Assembly (NCBI RefSeq): GCF_001949125.1
Contig: NZ_MSTI01000066.1
Location: 1 to 64,000, forward strand
Source of the DNA: Deinococcus marmoris
Lineage (GTDB): Bacteria > Deinococcota > Deinococci > Deinococcales > Deinococcaceae
DNA: 64,000 nt
Reading direction: 5' to 3'
In this document: positions 11,711 through 21,780 of the stretch, piece by piece
Numbering within the stretch: the first letter of the stretch is position 1
Layout: each line of letters starts with the position of its first letter
Notes under the pieces: generated by a model
Database searches by the model: none
What the model was told of the DNA's origin: nothing
Seen by the model: only the letters and a program-made list of their open reading frames with translations
Made by a program: the position numbers and the translations under genes

Positions 11711-11910
11711 CTCCCGCCGCTTTGTGCCAAAGGAAAGACACGCTGCATCGGCGCGGCGGTGGGTGACGACTGAACTAGACATGGGGTTGACCCGGCAAAC
11801 ATGATACGCCTTTGATGCGTTGACTGACAGGCACCCATACTCCAGAGTTCGTTCATCAGCACGTCAGTTAAGGATAACTTTACTCCGAGTCCAATTCTTT
11901 AACTCAAGTA

Positions 11911-11940
11911 CTTACCTACCGGTCAGTCGAGGTGTAAACT
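11911..11940 (+). promoter_or_regulatory. Promoter of the MFS pump, with possible operator
   Basis: TAAACT (11935-11940) ends 6 nt before the MFS start codon; TTACCT at 11912-11917 is a weak -35 with a 17-bp spacer. The spacer holds ACCTACCGGTCAGTCGAGGT, centred on the palindrome ACCGGT with imperfect arms, which could bind a TetR-type repressor. No such regulator is adjacent. Confidence 0.4.
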
Positions 11941-11946
11941 TCGGGA

Positions 11947-13218
11947 ATGAGCCAACCCGCCTCTCCCCCGCCCACCGCCAGTGGCAAGCCTGCGGTCAGC
12001 ACCAAAGTCATCCTCTTCTTCACCATTTTTATTGCCATGCTGGGCCTGAGCGTGCTGTTCCCGATTCTGGCCCCGCTGGGCCGCCAACTGGGCCTGAGCG
12101 AGACGCAGGTGGGCTGGTTTTCCACGGTCTACAGCCTGATGCAGTTCGTGTTCTCCCCGATCTGGGGATCGCGCAGCGAGCGGGTGGGCCGCAAACCAGT
12201 GCTGATCATGGGCCTGATCGGCTTCTCGATCAGCTTCGGACTGTTCGGCTACTTCGCGCATCTGGGTTTGCAGGGTGCGCTGGCGGGCGGCGTGCTATTT
12301 GGCCTGCTGCTGGCCTCGCGCGTGATCGGCGGCATCCTGAGCAGCGCCACCCTGCCCACCGCGCAGGCCATGATGGCGGACCTGAGCAGCGAGAAAGACC
12401 GCGCCGCCAGCCTGGGCCTGATCGGCGCGGCCTTTGGGCTGGGCGTGGTCTTTGGCCCCGCGCTGGGCGGGCTGCTGAGTACCATCAGCCTGACCACGCC
12501 CATTTACTTCTCCGCCGCACTGGGGCTGGTCACCGCCGCCGTCGCCTACCGGGTGCTGCCCGAAACGCGCCGCGCCGACTCGGTGCCGATGGGCAAGGGG
12601 GACCGCCGCGCCCTCCTGACGCGCGGGGCCATTCCGCTATTTCTGGCGATCAGCGCGCTGTCCACCCTGGCCAGCGTGGGCATGGAGCAGACCATCGGCT
12701 TTTACGTGGAAGACACCCTGAAACTGAGCAACGCGGACACGGCCCGCACGGTGGGCGGCATGCTGGCGGTCTTCGGCATCGTGGCCGCACTCGTGCAGGG
12801 CGGCGCGATCCGCCCGCTGAGCAAGCGCATCCAGCCCACGGTCCTGATCTGGGTGGGGCTGGCCGTCATGGCGCTGGGCATGTTCCTGCTGCCGCAGATG
12901 CGTACCTACTGGCCGATCACCGCCGCCCTGGCCGTCATCGGGATCGGCAGCGCGATCCTGTCGCCCACCCTGAGCGCGTCCCTGAGCCTGAGCGTTCCGG
13001 CCAACCAGCAGGGCGCAGTGGCGGGCATGAACAGCAGCGCGCTGGCGCTGGGCCGCATGACTGGCCCCCTGATCGGCACGGGCCTGTATCAGAGCGTCAG
13101 CCACGGCGCACCGTACCTGCTGAGCGGAACGGTGCTGGTGCTGGCCCTGCTGTGGATGCTGGCCGCGCGGCCCAAGGTGGCGATGAAGCCGGAGGGCGGG
13201 GCAGTGGGAAGCAGTTAG
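11947..13218 (+). CDS. MFS transporter, DHA1 (TetA-like) drug exporter
   Basis: A 423-residue twelve-helix exporter. The loop between helices 2 and 3 reads [17 protein letters not shown] (motif A, GxxxDRxGRK-like with Ser for Asp), and helix 5 carries [16 protein letters not shown] (motif C, the antiporter signature). It probably exchanges protons for a drug or metabolite; the substrate cannot be read from sequence. The start ATG is 6 nt after a TAAACT box, so the message is probably leaderless. Confidence 0.85.
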   Translation: MSQPASPPPTASGKPAVSTKVILFFTIFIAMLGLSVLFPILAPLGRQLGLSETQVGWFSTVYSLMQFVFSPIWGSRSERVGRKPVLIMGLIGFSISFGLFGYFAHLGLQGALAGGVLFGLLLASRVIGGILSSATLPTAQAMMADLSSEKDRAASLGLIGAAFGLGVVFGPALGGLLSTISLTTPIYFSAALGLVTAAVAYRVLPETRRADSVPMGKGDRRALLTRGAIPLFLAISALSTLASVGMEQTIGFYVEDTLKLSNADTARTVGGMLAVFGIVAALVQGGAIRPLSKRIQPTVLIWVGLAVMALGMFLLPQMRTYWPITAALAVIGIGSAILSPTLSASLSLSVPANQQGAVAGMNSSALALGRMTGPLIGTGLYQSVSHGAPYLLSGTVLVLALLWMLAARPKVAMKPEGGAVGSS

Positions 13219-13344
13219 AAGGACAGGTTGGAATACCAGGGGAAAGGCCAGACCGCGCGGCTTCTCCCCTTTTTCGGCCCTTGTCCCGGCAGCAACGGAT
13301 GCTCTGGAACAGATGGTCTGCGGCGGCCCTGCTAGCCTTGGCCC

Positions 13345-13455
13345 ATGCGCGAGTTCCTGAACGACTGGTGGCGGCTTCTCAAACTGATCGTCGCCTCGCT
13401 GGCGATTCCGGTGATCCTGTGGGGGCTGCTGGTCCTGCTTGGTGTCCTGAAGTAA
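13345..13455 (+). CDS. 36-residue single-helix membrane protein
   Basis: The short frame encodes [18 protein letters not shown] and then a hydrophobic tail ending in LLVLLGVLK: an amphipathic N-terminus, a 19-residue membrane segment, and a terminal Lys. TAGCCT (13333-13338) ends exactly 6 nt before the ATG, the same leaderless spacing as annotated genes here, and a terminator hairpin follows directly after the stop. Promoter, frame and terminator together make a complete small gene. I do not recognise the family; its role is unknown. Confidence 0.6.
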   Translation: MREFLNDWWRLLKLIVASLAIPVILWGLLVLLGVLK

Positions 13456-13468
13456 AGCAGTGATCTGG

Positions 13469-13516
13469 GGGCGTCGCCGGAGACAGAACCTTCCGGTGAC
13501 GCCCTTCTCTGTTTTC
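13469..13516 (+). terminator. Terminator after the small membrane protein
   Basis: GGGCGTCGCCGG (13469-13480) pairs with CCGGTGACGCCC (13493-13504), one mismatch in 12 bp, followed by TTCTCTGTTTT. Confidence 0.75.
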
Positions 13517-13678
13517 AAGCTGCGTCAGCCTTAGCTGCCCGGATGAACAAACCTGTTGCTTTGCGTGGGCTGCTGGGGGCGTCCCACCTCTTTTCCAGTG
13601 ACCGTTCCACAGTCCGGCCATATTACTTAGCCGACAAACCTTTTTAACTGGACCCACTCACCATCAGGAATACCGTGC

Positions 13679-13694
13679 TGGAAGCGCTCCCGAC
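13679..13694 (+). promoter_or_regulatory. Weak LacI-type site upstream of glpX
   Basis: CTGGAAGCGCTCCCGA resembles the malE and pckA sites (GGAAGCG then an inverted half), with one change in the right half. It lies about 35-50 bp upstream of the glpX start, over the -35 region of its promoter. Confidence 0.35.
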
Positions 13695-13729
13695 CAGATA
13701 AAAAAACGAAGGTATGTTAGCTTCCATTC

Positions 13730-14842
<1,113 letters not shown>

Positions 14843-14869
14843 GGCCCACCGCACGGAAGAAGTACAGGA

Positions 14870-14895
14870 GGTCTGGCCGAACGGCTGGGCCTTTT
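14870..14895 (+). terminator. glpX terminator
   Basis: GGTCTGGCC (14870-14878) pairs with GGCTGGGCC (14883-14891) through nine pairs including three G-U, then TTTT. Modest strength. Confidence 0.5.
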
Positions 14896-14935
14896 CCATA
14901 GACTGGATATCCCATAGATGAGCCGCCGCCACAGC

Positions 14936-14967
14936 TTGACCTCAAATAATTTTTAGGCTATCCTAAA
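14936..14967 (+). promoter_or_regulatory. Orphan promoter with iron-box-like palindrome
   Basis: TTGACC (14936-14941), 17 bp, TATCCT (14959-14964): a near-consensus promoter firing rightward. The palindrome TTTAGGCTATCCTAAA (14952-14967) covers the -10 box and matches the core of the DtxR/IdeR iron box (TTAGGCTAACCTAA) at 13 of 14 positions. No normal protein gene follows on this strand; the Rrf2 gene is opposite. Within an iron-uptake locus this suggests an iron-repressed untranslated transcript. Confidence 0.6.
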
Positions 14968-14970
14968 TAT

Positions 14971-15060
14971 GTGATCAGACCTCCCAGTCGCTCACAACTC
15001 CGGCCTGTCCTTGGCGGGCAGCGTAGCCTCCACTGCGCTGCCCGGCGGGTCAATTTTTGT
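14971..15060 (+). ncRNA. Candidate iron-regulated small RNA
   Basis: The RNA expected from the orphan promoter starts near 14971 and soon meets a 9-bp hairpin (CGGGCAGCG 15015-15023 / CGCTGCCCG 15036-15044), then, 9 nt later, ATTTTTGTTT. This would give an RNA of about 90 nt ending next to the Rrf2 stop codon, convergent with it. The T-run is farther from the stem than in a textbook terminator, so the 3' end is uncertain. An alternative is a GTG at 14971, 6 nt after the -10 box, opening a frame antisense to the Rrf2 gene; its composition looks like a shadow. Confidence 0.35.
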
Positions 15061-15078
15061 TTCAGCCCCTCTCCCCTG

Positions 15079-15516
15079 CTACGCCAGTTGAATCAGGCGG
15101 GCGTGCTGCTGTTCCCGCGCCTCCACGATCAGATCGGCCAGCGTGGTGCCGCCCAGCACCTCGCGCAAAGCGGCGTCCACCCGGAACCACAGATCCTGCG
15201 TGCCACAGACGTTCTGGCTCTCGCAGGTGTGATCGTCCTCGACGCACTGCACCGGGGCGATGCTGCCCTCCAGGGTGGTGACCACCTCGTAGGCGTTGAT
15301 CTCGGCGGCAGGGCGCGCGAGCTGGTAGCCGCCCCTGGCCCCACGCACGCTCTGCACGAATCCAGCCCGCCGCAACCCCCCGACAATCTGTTCCAGGTAG
15401 TGCAGGCTGATGTCCTGGCGAGTTGCCACCTCTTTGAGCGAGATGGGCTGCCCCGGCTGACGGCCAATCTCGATCAAGGCACGGAGGCCATACTGCGCCC
15501 GCGTTGATATCCACAT
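15079..15516 (-). CDS. Rrf2/IscR-family transcription regulator
   Basis: A 145-residue Rrf2 protein: MWISTRAQYGLRALIEI, a winged helix with the recognition region ISLHYLEQIVGGLRRAGFV, the wing GARGGYQLARP, and three cysteines C91, C98 and C104 spaced like the IscR iron-sulfur ligands (92/98/104 in E. coli). It therefore probably senses iron or Fe-S status (inference). GGAGGTGG precedes the ATG. It is divergent from the EfeO-like gene. The shared upstream region contains TTCCAGAGATAGCCTGGA on its sense strand, and the octamer AGGCTATC of that site recurs in the orphan promoter at 14956. Confidence 0.9.
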   Translation of the reverse strand: MWISTRAQYGLRALIEIGRQPGQPISLKEVATRQDISLHYLEQIVGGLRRAGFVQSVRGARGGYQLARPAAEINAYEVVTTLEGSIAPVQCVEDDHTCESQNVCGTQDLWFRVDAALREVLGGTTLADLIVEAREQQHARLIQLA

Positions 15517-15585
15517 AAAACCACCTCCAGGCTATCTCTGGAACCAATCTTGACTTATTTGCTCAGGATAGTCCACTATGCGGCC

Positions 15586-16605
15586 ATGCGAATTGCAACC
15601 ATCCTGCTGGGCCTCGGCCTGCTGACGTCTGCCAGTGCCGCCGATCTGAGCGGCGTCAAGACCTATCTGAGCGGCAAACTGGACACCCAACTGGCTGGAA
15701 CGCGGGCGCTGAGCGCGGCGGCGGATCAGTATTACGCGCTGGCGAAGAGTGCGGATTTTAATTACGCGGCACTGGCGAAAAACCCCCAGACCCGCGCTGT
15801 ACTGCAATCGGCCCGCGCCGGATGGACGAAGGCCAGCCCCGCCTACGAGGACATCGAGGGCATCGTGGCCGGGGTGGAAGCCCTGAGCGAGTTTGATGTG
15901 ATTCTGGACGCTGGGACAAGTGCGGCGGATGGCGGCGAGGACGTGGTGCCGTTTGACCTCAAACTGCCCAATGGCAAAACCCTGGCGAAGCCTGGCAACC
16001 TGTTTGGCGTGGGCGAGGGAACGCTGTGGGGCACGGTCAAGGCGTACAGCAGCGGCGTGGCCTACGACGTGAACGGCAACGGCAAGATGGATTTCGGCGA
16101 TCAACTCCCCGACGCCAATGTGCTGAAGGCCGCCGCCGCCGAGCTACACCGCCAGAGCGGGGAGCTTCAGAAGGCGGCCAACGCCTGGAACCCCAGCCGC
16201 GAGGACGTGTTCGGGGCTTTGGTGGGCAATGTTCCCACGGTTGGCCCGGTCTTTTTTGAAGACTGGAAGTCCAGCCCGTTCGTGATCGGCAGCAAAAGCA
16301 CCCGCAGGGATTTCGTGGTGATCTCGCGCATGTCCGATCTGGTGGGCAATGTCAGCTCGTGGCGGGCGATGTACCGGGGCCTGAGTCCCGACGTGAAGGC
16401 GAAGAACGCCGCGCTGGACACCCAGATTCAGTCGGGCCTCAACGAGCTGGCGCTGTACGTGAACAAACTGGTGGCCCGCGAACAGAGCCGCCGCTACACC
16501 CCTGAACAGGCCGAGGGGCTTCAGCGCGAGGCCCAGAACCGCGCCACCGTCATCACCGGGCGCATCACCCAGGCGGCGGCGCTGCTGGGCGTGCGGGTAG
16601 AGTGA
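15586..16605 (+). CDS. EfeO/imelysin-family periplasmic iron-uptake protein
   Basis: A 339-residue exported protein: signal MRIATILLGLGLLTSASA, then a helical imelysin-type domain with YEDIEGIVAGVEAL, GNGKMDFGDQLPD and LYVNKLV. Family members act outside the membrane, delivering iron to the FTR1-type permease. The frame is open upstream to a TTG at 15550, but ATG 15586 gives a clean signal peptide. The stop TGA overlaps the start of the permease gene, so the two are coupled. The divergent Rrf2 regulator is the likely controller (inference). Confidence 0.82.
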   Translation: MRIATILLGLGLLTSASAADLSGVKTYLSGKLDTQLAGTRALSAAADQYYALAKSADFNYAALAKNPQTRAVLQSARAGWTKASPAYEDIEGIVAGVEALSEFDVILDAGTSAADGGEDVVPFDLKLPNGKTLAKPGNLFGVGEGTLWGTVKAYSSGVAYDVNGNGKMDFGDQLPDANVLKAAAAELHRQSGELQKAANAWNPSREDVFGALVGNVPTVGPVFFEDWKSSPFVIGSKSTRRDFVVISRMSDLVGNVSSWRAMYRGLSPDVKAKNAALDTQIQSGLNELALYVNKLVAREQSRRYTPEQAEGLQREAQNRATVITGRITQAAALLGVRVE

Positions 16606-18941
16606 TGCCGGGCCTCAGAATCGCCGCGCTGCTGGCCCTGTCCGCTGGATTTGCCGGGGCCACGGACCTCGCCACCCCCGCCGAGAAGATGCGTTCCTCG
16701 CTGGCGGAGGCGGGGCTGGAAGTCTCGTTTGACCGTGCTGAGGCAGCGAGGCTGGTGGCTCAGGCGCAGGGCGCGTATGGGACTGTTGAGGGCGAGTGGA
16801 AGAAAGCCGATCCCGCCGCCGCCCGCGAGGTCAGCGCCGCTTTACAGAAAGCCGTCGCCGCCGCAAAAGAGGGGGACGAGATCGCCCTGAACCGCGCCGG
16901 GGCCAATGCCTGGACCGCCCTGCTGCGAGGCGCATACACCGGACTTGAAAGCAGTGTCCAGACGGGCAGCGCCGACAGCGCCCGCGACTGGCTGGCCGCC
17001 CGCGAATTCCGCGTCGCCAGCCCGCTGACCCGCCTGAACGCCGACGCCACCGGGGCGATTGAAGCGCTGGCCGCCGGAACCCTGAAGCCGGACGCGGCCC
17101 TGAAAGCCGTGCGCTCGGACGTGCTGGACGGCTATCAGGCGCGCATGAACGATGCGCTGCGCGAACTGGAGTCCTCGCAGGCGCGGGGCTTTCGCACGCT
17201 GGCTGCCGGGCAGGCCGCGCTGGCGCAGGGGTATTTCCAGTTGCTGCGCCCTGCCTACGTGGCCCAGAACGGGAACGCCGCCGCCGCGAAGCTGGACGGC
17301 GAGTTTGCCGCGCTGCCTCAAACGCTCGGCACCGCGCAAGCCATCAGCACCGCGCAAGCCATCAGCACCGTGCAGGCCAGCCTCTCCGGCTTCCGCGCCG
17401 CCCCCCTGAGCGAGCGGGAGGTGACGGCACGCGCCGCGCAGGTCACGCGCTTTCTGTCGCTGGTGCCGGTGGAATACGCGCGCGGCGTCAAGTTGAATGG
17501 GGGCCGCGCCGTGGTCACGCAGGAGGTGGAGGTCAACGAGGCCCGCACCTTCCTGGGCGGGGCCGTGTCCGCGCTGGCCGACATCGCGCCGCTGCTGTCC
17601 GATCAGGACGCGGCCCGCAGCCTGAGTGCTGATTTCGCCGCCCTGAACGCCAGCCTTTCCGCGCAGGTTATGAAAGCCCAGCCGAAACCTCCAAACGAAG
17701 TAGAAGCGAAGGTCAGCACATTGCTGGGCAACGTCAAATCCGCCTTCCCCGCCGACTGGCAGAAGGCCGACGCGGGCGCGGACCTGGATGTGGTTCGCAC
17801 CCAACTGGACGCCGTGGTGGCCGCTGCCGGGGCCGGGGAATGGGCCGCCGCCGAAACGGCTCGGCTGGATGCCTACGCCCTGCTGGAAAGCGGCACCGAG
17901 GCGCGCATCGCGGTCTTCAACCCGGAACTGAAAGCGCATCTGGAAAACCTGATGTGGAACGGCACGGCCCCGGCAGGGCTGGCCGCGCTGATCAGGAAGC
18001 AGGCTCCAGCAGGCGAGTTCAGGGCCACCCGCACCGAGTTGCAGGTCACCCTCAAGGACATCGCTAAGATTCTGGGAACCGAGGTGGCCCCCGCCGCCGT
18101 CGCCACCAACGCCGGAATCATCGTCTTCCGCGAGGGGCTGGAAGCGGTGCTGATCCTGGCGGCGCTGATGGGCAGCCTGCGCCGCGACTCGGTGCGCCAC
18201 CTGCGCCGCCCGATGTGGCTGGGTGCCGCCGCCGCCTTCGGGGCCACCGCCGTGACGTGGTTCGTGATGCAGGGCGCGCTGTCTCTGCTGGGACGCTACG
18301 GCGAGAAGCTGGAAGCGGTGGTCAGCGTCGTCGCCATCGGCGTGCTGCTGCTGATCATGAACTGGTTTTTCCATCAGGTGTACTGGACGGACCGCATGGC
18401 CTCGTTCCAGAAGCACAAGCACGAGCTGACGCACGGCAGCGGGGCCGAAGGCGGCGTCATGCGCGCCCAGTGGTGGGGACTGGCCGTGCTGGGCTTCACC
18501 AGCATCTACCGCGAGGGCTTTGAAACCACCCTGTTTCTGCAATCGCTGGTGCTTCAGGCGGGCGCGGCCTCGGTGCTGGGCGGCACGGCGGTGGGGCTGG
18601 CCCTGGTCATCGGCGTGGGCATGGCGGTCTTTAAGTGGCAGGCCAAACTGCCCATGAAAAAACTGCTGATCTGGACCGGGGGCCTGATCGCGGTGGTGCT
18701 GGCCGTGATGGTGGGCAACACGGTCCACACCATGCAACTGGTGGGCTGGCTGCCCGTTCACCCGCTGCCGTTTGAGTTGCCCGCCAACCTGGGCCTGTGG
18801 CTGGGCCTGCACGCCACCTGGGAAGGTGTGTTGCTGCAAATCGGCTCGGTGGCCGCAGTCATCGGTTCCTTCTTTGCCGCCGAGGCCCTCAAGACGCGCG
18901 AACTGCGACAGCGTCAGCGCGGAGCCGCCGTTCATAGTTAG
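16605..18941 (+). CDS. FTR1/EfeU-type iron permease with long exported N-terminal domain
   Basis: A 778-residue protein. A signal peptide leads into about 470 exported helical residues, then an FTR1 permease with several membrane helices. The first iron-transport motif is intact (FREGLEAVL, R near residue 509); the second is REGFE instead of REGLE (near 636), a conservative change. FTR1 family proteins transport ferric iron. The large N-terminal region is similar in kind to the EfeO-like neighbour and may be a fused substrate-handling domain. Start is ATG 16605 (TGATG overlap) or GTG 16602. Residues TAQAIS are tandemly duplicated by an 18-bp repeat near 17335-17370. Confidence 0.85.
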   Translation: MPGLRIAALLALSAGFAGATDLATPAEKMRSSLAEAGLEVSFDRAEAARLVAQAQGAYGTVEGEWKKADPAAAREVSAALQKAVAAAKEGDEIALNRAGANAWTALLRGAYTGLESSVQTGSADSARDWLAAREFRVASPLTRLNADATGAIEALAAGTLKPDAALKAVRSDVLDGYQARMNDALRELESSQARGFRTLAAGQAALAQGYFQLLRPAYVAQNGNAAAAKLDGEFAALPQTLGTAQAISTAQAISTVQASLSGFRAAPLSEREVTARAAQVTRFLSLVPVEYARGVKLNGGRAVVTQEVEVNEARTFLGGAVSALADIAPLLSDQDAARSLSADFAALNASLSAQVMKAQPKPPNEVEAKVSTLLGNVKSAFPADWQKADAGADLDVVRTQLDAVVAAAGAGEWAAAETARLDAYALLESGTEARIAVFNPELKAHLENLMWNGTAPAGLAALIRKQAPAGEFRATRTELQVTLKDIAKILGTEVAPAAVATNAGIIVFREGLEAVLILAALMGSLRRDSVRHLRRPMWLGAAAAFGATAVTWFVMQGALSLLGRYGEKLEAVVSVVAIGVLLLIMNWFFHQVYWTDRMASFQKHKHELTHGSGAEGGVMRAQWWGLAVLGFTSIYREGFETTLFLQSLVLQAGAASVLGGTAVGLALVIGVGMAVFKWQAKLPMKKLLIWTGGLIAVVLAVMVGNTVHTMQLVGWLPVHPLPFELPANLGLWLGLHATWEGVLLQIGSVAAVIGSFFAAEALKTRELRQRQRGAAVHS

Positions 18942-18957
18942 GCAGAGACTCTTTCAG

Positions 18958-18992
18958 AAAAGGCCAGGAGAAGTTGATCTTCCTGGCTTTTC
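18958..18992 (+). terminator. Terminator after the iron-uptake operon
   Basis: AAAAGGCCAGGAGAAG and CTTCCTGGCTTTT pair with two bulges across a short loop, followed by TCCTCTTCTT. Confidence 0.6.
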
Positions 18993-19168
18993 CTCTTCTT
19001 CATCTGGCCGTCATCAAGAAAGAGGGCAGCGACTCTTAAACCTCCCACCAACGCCTTTTTCCTCTCTCTTGCCATATCCGACTAAACCACTCTGTTTGAT
19101 CTCTCTGGTCTGTTTACATGACGCAGCAGCACACTGAAGAAACACGGTCTGCCTCTTAAAGTATGGGC

Positions 19169-19354
19169 ATGAATGAAAACACCTCCGCCAGCACCACCGT
19201 CAGCCGTTGCGACGCCACCTCCTGCCGCTTCAACAGCGATCAGAACTGCACCGCCGGGCAGATCGAGATCAGCATGAGCGCAGGCTCGGCCCAGTGCCTG
19301 ACCTTCAGCCCCAGCACCGACGCCCAGGGCAATCAGCCCAGCGCCCAGCAGTAA
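19169..19354 (+). CDS. DUF1540 small Cys-rich protein
   Basis: A 61-residue protein with four cysteines in the DUF1540 arrangement: VSRCDATSCRFNSDQNC, then AQC about 20 residues later. The domain is a small presumed metal-binding or redox module of unknown role. Two ATGs are possible; 19169 is chosen because TAAAGT (19157-19162) ends exactly 6 nt before it, whereas ATG 19163 touches the -10 box. A terminator follows the stop. Confidence 0.75.
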   Translation: MNENTSASTTVSRCDATSCRFNSDQNCTAGQIEISMSAGSAQCLTFSPSTDAQGNQPSAQQ

Positions 19355-19379
19355 ACCCCCGTCCAAAACCAACCCAGCC

Positions 19380-19408
19380 GAGGCTCCCTGTGTGGGAGCT
19401 TCTGCTTT
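19380..19408 (+). terminator. Terminator after the DUF1540 gene
   Basis: GAGGCTCCC / GGGAGCTTC, nine pairs with one G-U, 5-nt loop, followed by TGCTTTTG. Confidence 0.65.
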
Positions 19409-19473
19409 TGCCCCTCCATCCCTTTTCAACCACGCTTATCTGTGCTTTAATCCTGACCAGAGGACTCGGAATT

Positions 19474-19986
19474 ATGCCCAGACTTACTCCATTTCCCGCC
19501 CCCACCGCCCTTCCCGATCTGCACGGCACGGCCACACTGGCTGCCGCCGAGGCGGTGCTGGCGCAGTTGTCAGGCCGCGCGCCGCTACGGATTGACTCGG
19601 TTTCGGTAACGGATGGCCCGCTGGTGCGCTACGCCCTGGCCCCCGATATAGAGGCCATGCGCGCCAACCGGGGACTGATGGAAGACGTGGTGATGGCCGC
19701 ACTAGCCGCACCTGTGGCCGCCGGGATGCTGGACCTCCCGCAAGTCGCCGGGGGCCGCGACGCCCACGCCCTGCTGGACGCCGCCCTGACCGAGCCAGAG
19801 GAGCGCGAGGTGCTGGACGCTTACCTGCTGGTGTTGACCGCCCGCACCCGCGCTCAACTGCGCCGCGCCTGGGCCGAGATTGGCGTGGTGGCGGCGGGCC
19901 TGCGCGAACACGGTACGCTGGACGCGCAGGATGTCCAGCATCGCATGGCCTGCGCCCAGGGCATCCGGGGCACTTTGCTGAACTGA
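19474..19986 (+). CDS. Conserved hypothetical protein, 170 residues
   Basis: A soluble, Ala/Leu-rich, probably all-helical protein from residue 20 onward. There is no signal peptide, membrane segment or catalytic motif I can name. GAGGACTCGG precedes the ATG as a moderate Shine-Dalgarno. It is flanked by a terminator upstream and a strong shared hairpin downstream, so it is a single-gene unit. I do not recognise the family. Confidence 0.65.
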   Translation: MPRLTPFPAPTALPDLHGTATLAAAEAVLAQLSGRAPLRIDSVSVTDGPLVRYALAPDIEAMRANRGLMEDVVMAALAAPVAAGMLDLPQVAGGRDAHALLDAALTEPEEREVLDAYLLVLTARTRAQLRRAWAEIGVVAAGLREHGTLDAQDVQHRMACAQGIRGTLLN

Positions 19987-19996
19987 GGTGAAAACA

Positions 19997-20038
19997 GGAG
20001 AAGACGTTGCAGCTTGACCCGGCTGCAACGTCTTCTCC
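19997..20038. terminator. Bidirectional terminator before gndA
   Basis: Seventeen-bp perfect stem (GGAGAAGACGTTGCAGC / GCTGCAACGTCTTCTCC) with an 8-nt loop between convergent genes. The T-runs are short; the stem itself is very stable. Confidence 0.8.
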
Positions 20039-20051
20039 CTGCTGAAATCAA

Positions 20052-21623
20052 TCAGGCGTTATAGGTACTGCTGGACGTGCTGCCGCCGCGCCCGGTCCAG
20101 TTGGTGTGGAAGAACTCGCCGCGCGGTTTGTCTACCCGTTCGTAGGTGTGCGCGCCGAAGTAGTCGCGCTGGGCCTGCAAGATGTTGGCGCTGAGGCGAG
20201 GGTTACGGTAGCCGTCGTAGTACGCCAGAGAGCTGGAAAAGGCCGGAGTCCAGACCCCACGCAACGCCGCCGCCGCCACCACCTGCCGCCACGCGGTCTG
20301 GGAAGTGCCGATGGCCTCGGTGAAATAGGCGTTCAGCAGCAGATTGGGCAATTCGCTACTGCCGTCGAAGGCCGCCTTGATCTTGTCCAGAAAGGCCGCG
20401 CGGATGATGCAGCCGCCGCGCCACATCTGGGCAATGCTGCCAAAATCCAGCTTCCAGCCGTACTCCGCCGCCGCCAGTTCCATCATCTGAAAGCCCTGGG
20501 CATACGAGCAGATCTTGGAGGCGTACAGCGCCTGCCGGACCTGTTCGACGAAGGCATCGCGGTCTGGTTTTTCGCCGATATCTTCGGGACCTCGCAAAAC
20601 CTTGCTGGCTTCCACGCGCTGATCTTTCAGCGAGCTGAGAATGCGGGCAAATACAGCTTCGGCAATGGTGTTGGCGGGCGCGCCCACGTCCAGCGCCGTC
20701 ACGGAGGTCCACTTGCCCGTTCCTTTTTGCCCAGCGGTGTCCAGGATCACGTCCACCATCGGCTGGCCCGTGTCGTCATCGGTCTTCTTCAGAATCTCGG
20801 CGGTGATCTCGATCAGGTAGCTGTCCAGCTCGCCCTTATTCCAGTCCTCCAGAATCGCGCCGATTTCGGGGGCGGACAGGCCCAGCACACCGCTCAGGAG
20901 GCTGTACGCCTCGGCGATCATCTGCATGTCGGCGTACTCGATGCCGTTGTGAACCATCTTGACGAAATGGCCTGCACCACCGTCCCCCACCCAGTCGCAA
21001 CATGGCTGACCGTCCACCTGCGCGGCGATCTTCTGGAAGATGGGCTTGAGGGCGGACCAGGCCGCCGCGTTCCCGCCCGGCATGATGCTGGGGCCGTGCA
21101 GCGCGCCTTCCTCGCCGCCGGAGACGCCTGCACCGACAAACAGAATATTTTTCTCAGCCAGCGCCTTCTCGCGCCGCACGGTGTCGGGGAAGTGGGTGTT
21201 GCCACCGTCGATGATGATGTCGCCCTCGTCCAGTAGGGGCAAGAGCATGTCGATAAAGGCGTCCACGGCTGGCCCGGCCTTGACCATCAGCATGACCTTG
21301 CGCGGCGACTTGAGCAGGCTGACGAAGGTAGGCAGGTCGTCCGCGCCCAAGATGCTCAGCCCCTTTGCACGCCCGGTCACGAAGTCGTCCACCTTGCTGG
21401 TGGTGCGGTTAAAGGCCGCCACGGTAAAACCCTTGGAGGCCATGTTCAGGATCAGGTTCTCGCCCATCACGGCCAGCCCGATCACGCCGATGTCGGCGCT
21501 GGCCTCGGCGGCGGGCGACACGATCAGTTGCTGCGTCGCCACCGCCTCCGAGCGCACAGCCTGGGCCTGCTTCTCGGCGTCAGAGGGGATCAGGGCAGCA
21601 GGCTTGGAATCACTTTCGGTCAT
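20052..21623 (-). CDS. gndA: 6-phosphogluconate dehydrogenase (decarboxylating)
   Basis: A 523-residue enzyme of the oxidative pentose phosphate pathway, converting 6-phosphogluconate to ribulose-5-phosphate with NADP reduction. The nucleotide-binding start [58 protein letters not shown] and the catalytic region [13 protein letters not shown] are all intact; the C-terminal FHTNWTG is typical. Residues 1-43 are an extra Ala/Gln-rich tail before the usual start, like the one on GlpX. AAGGAG lies 6 nt before the ATG, which supports the long form. Genus relevance: NADPH supply matters for oxidative stress resistance (known in general). Confidence 0.96.
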   Translation of the reverse strand: MTESDSKPAALIPSDAEKQAQAVRSEAVATQQLIVSPAAEASADIGVIGLAVMGENLILNMASKGFTVAAFNRTTSKVDDFVTGRAKGLSILGADDLPTFVSLLKSPRKVMLMVKAGPAVDAFIDMLLPLLDEGDIIIDGGNTHFPDTVRREKALAEKNILFVGAGVSGGEEGALHGPSIMPGGNAAAWSALKPIFQKIAAQVDGQPCCDWVGDGGAGHFVKMVHNGIEYADMQMIAEAYSLLSGVLGLSAPEIGAILEDWNKGELDSYLIEITAEILKKTDDDTGQPMVDVILDTAGQKGTGKWTSVTALDVGAPANTIAEAVFARILSSLKDQRVEASKVLRGPEDIGEKPDRDAFVEQVRQALYASKICSYAQGFQMMELAAAEYGWKLDFGSIAQMWRGGCIIRAAFLDKIKAAFDGSSELPNLLLNAYFTEAIGTSQTAWRQVVAAAALRGVWTPAFSSSLAYYDGYRNPRLSANILQAQRDYFGAHTYERVDKPRGEFFHTNWTGRGGSTSSSTYNA

Positions 21624-21780
21624 GGAAACTCCTTCGGAACAGAAATTAAAACGGGAAGAGGGCGGGAACTGATTCAGCGGTCAGGATAAGCGCAAATGCA
21701 AGAACGCAACCGGACAAATGCAGACGAAAAGGGGAGGCAAAGCTGCGCGAGCCTGCCTCCCCACTGAGAATGACGTGCGT

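Noticed and set aside
14971..15507. GTG frame with leaderless-type spacing after the orphan promoter
   Set aside because: It runs antisense through the whole Rrf2 gene and has no recognisable domain; I treat the promoter as driving a non-coding RNA, but list translation as the alternative.
16842..18935. 697-residue frame opposite the FTR1 gene
   Set aside because: Shadow of a gene with clear family motifs; no promoter or domain of its own.
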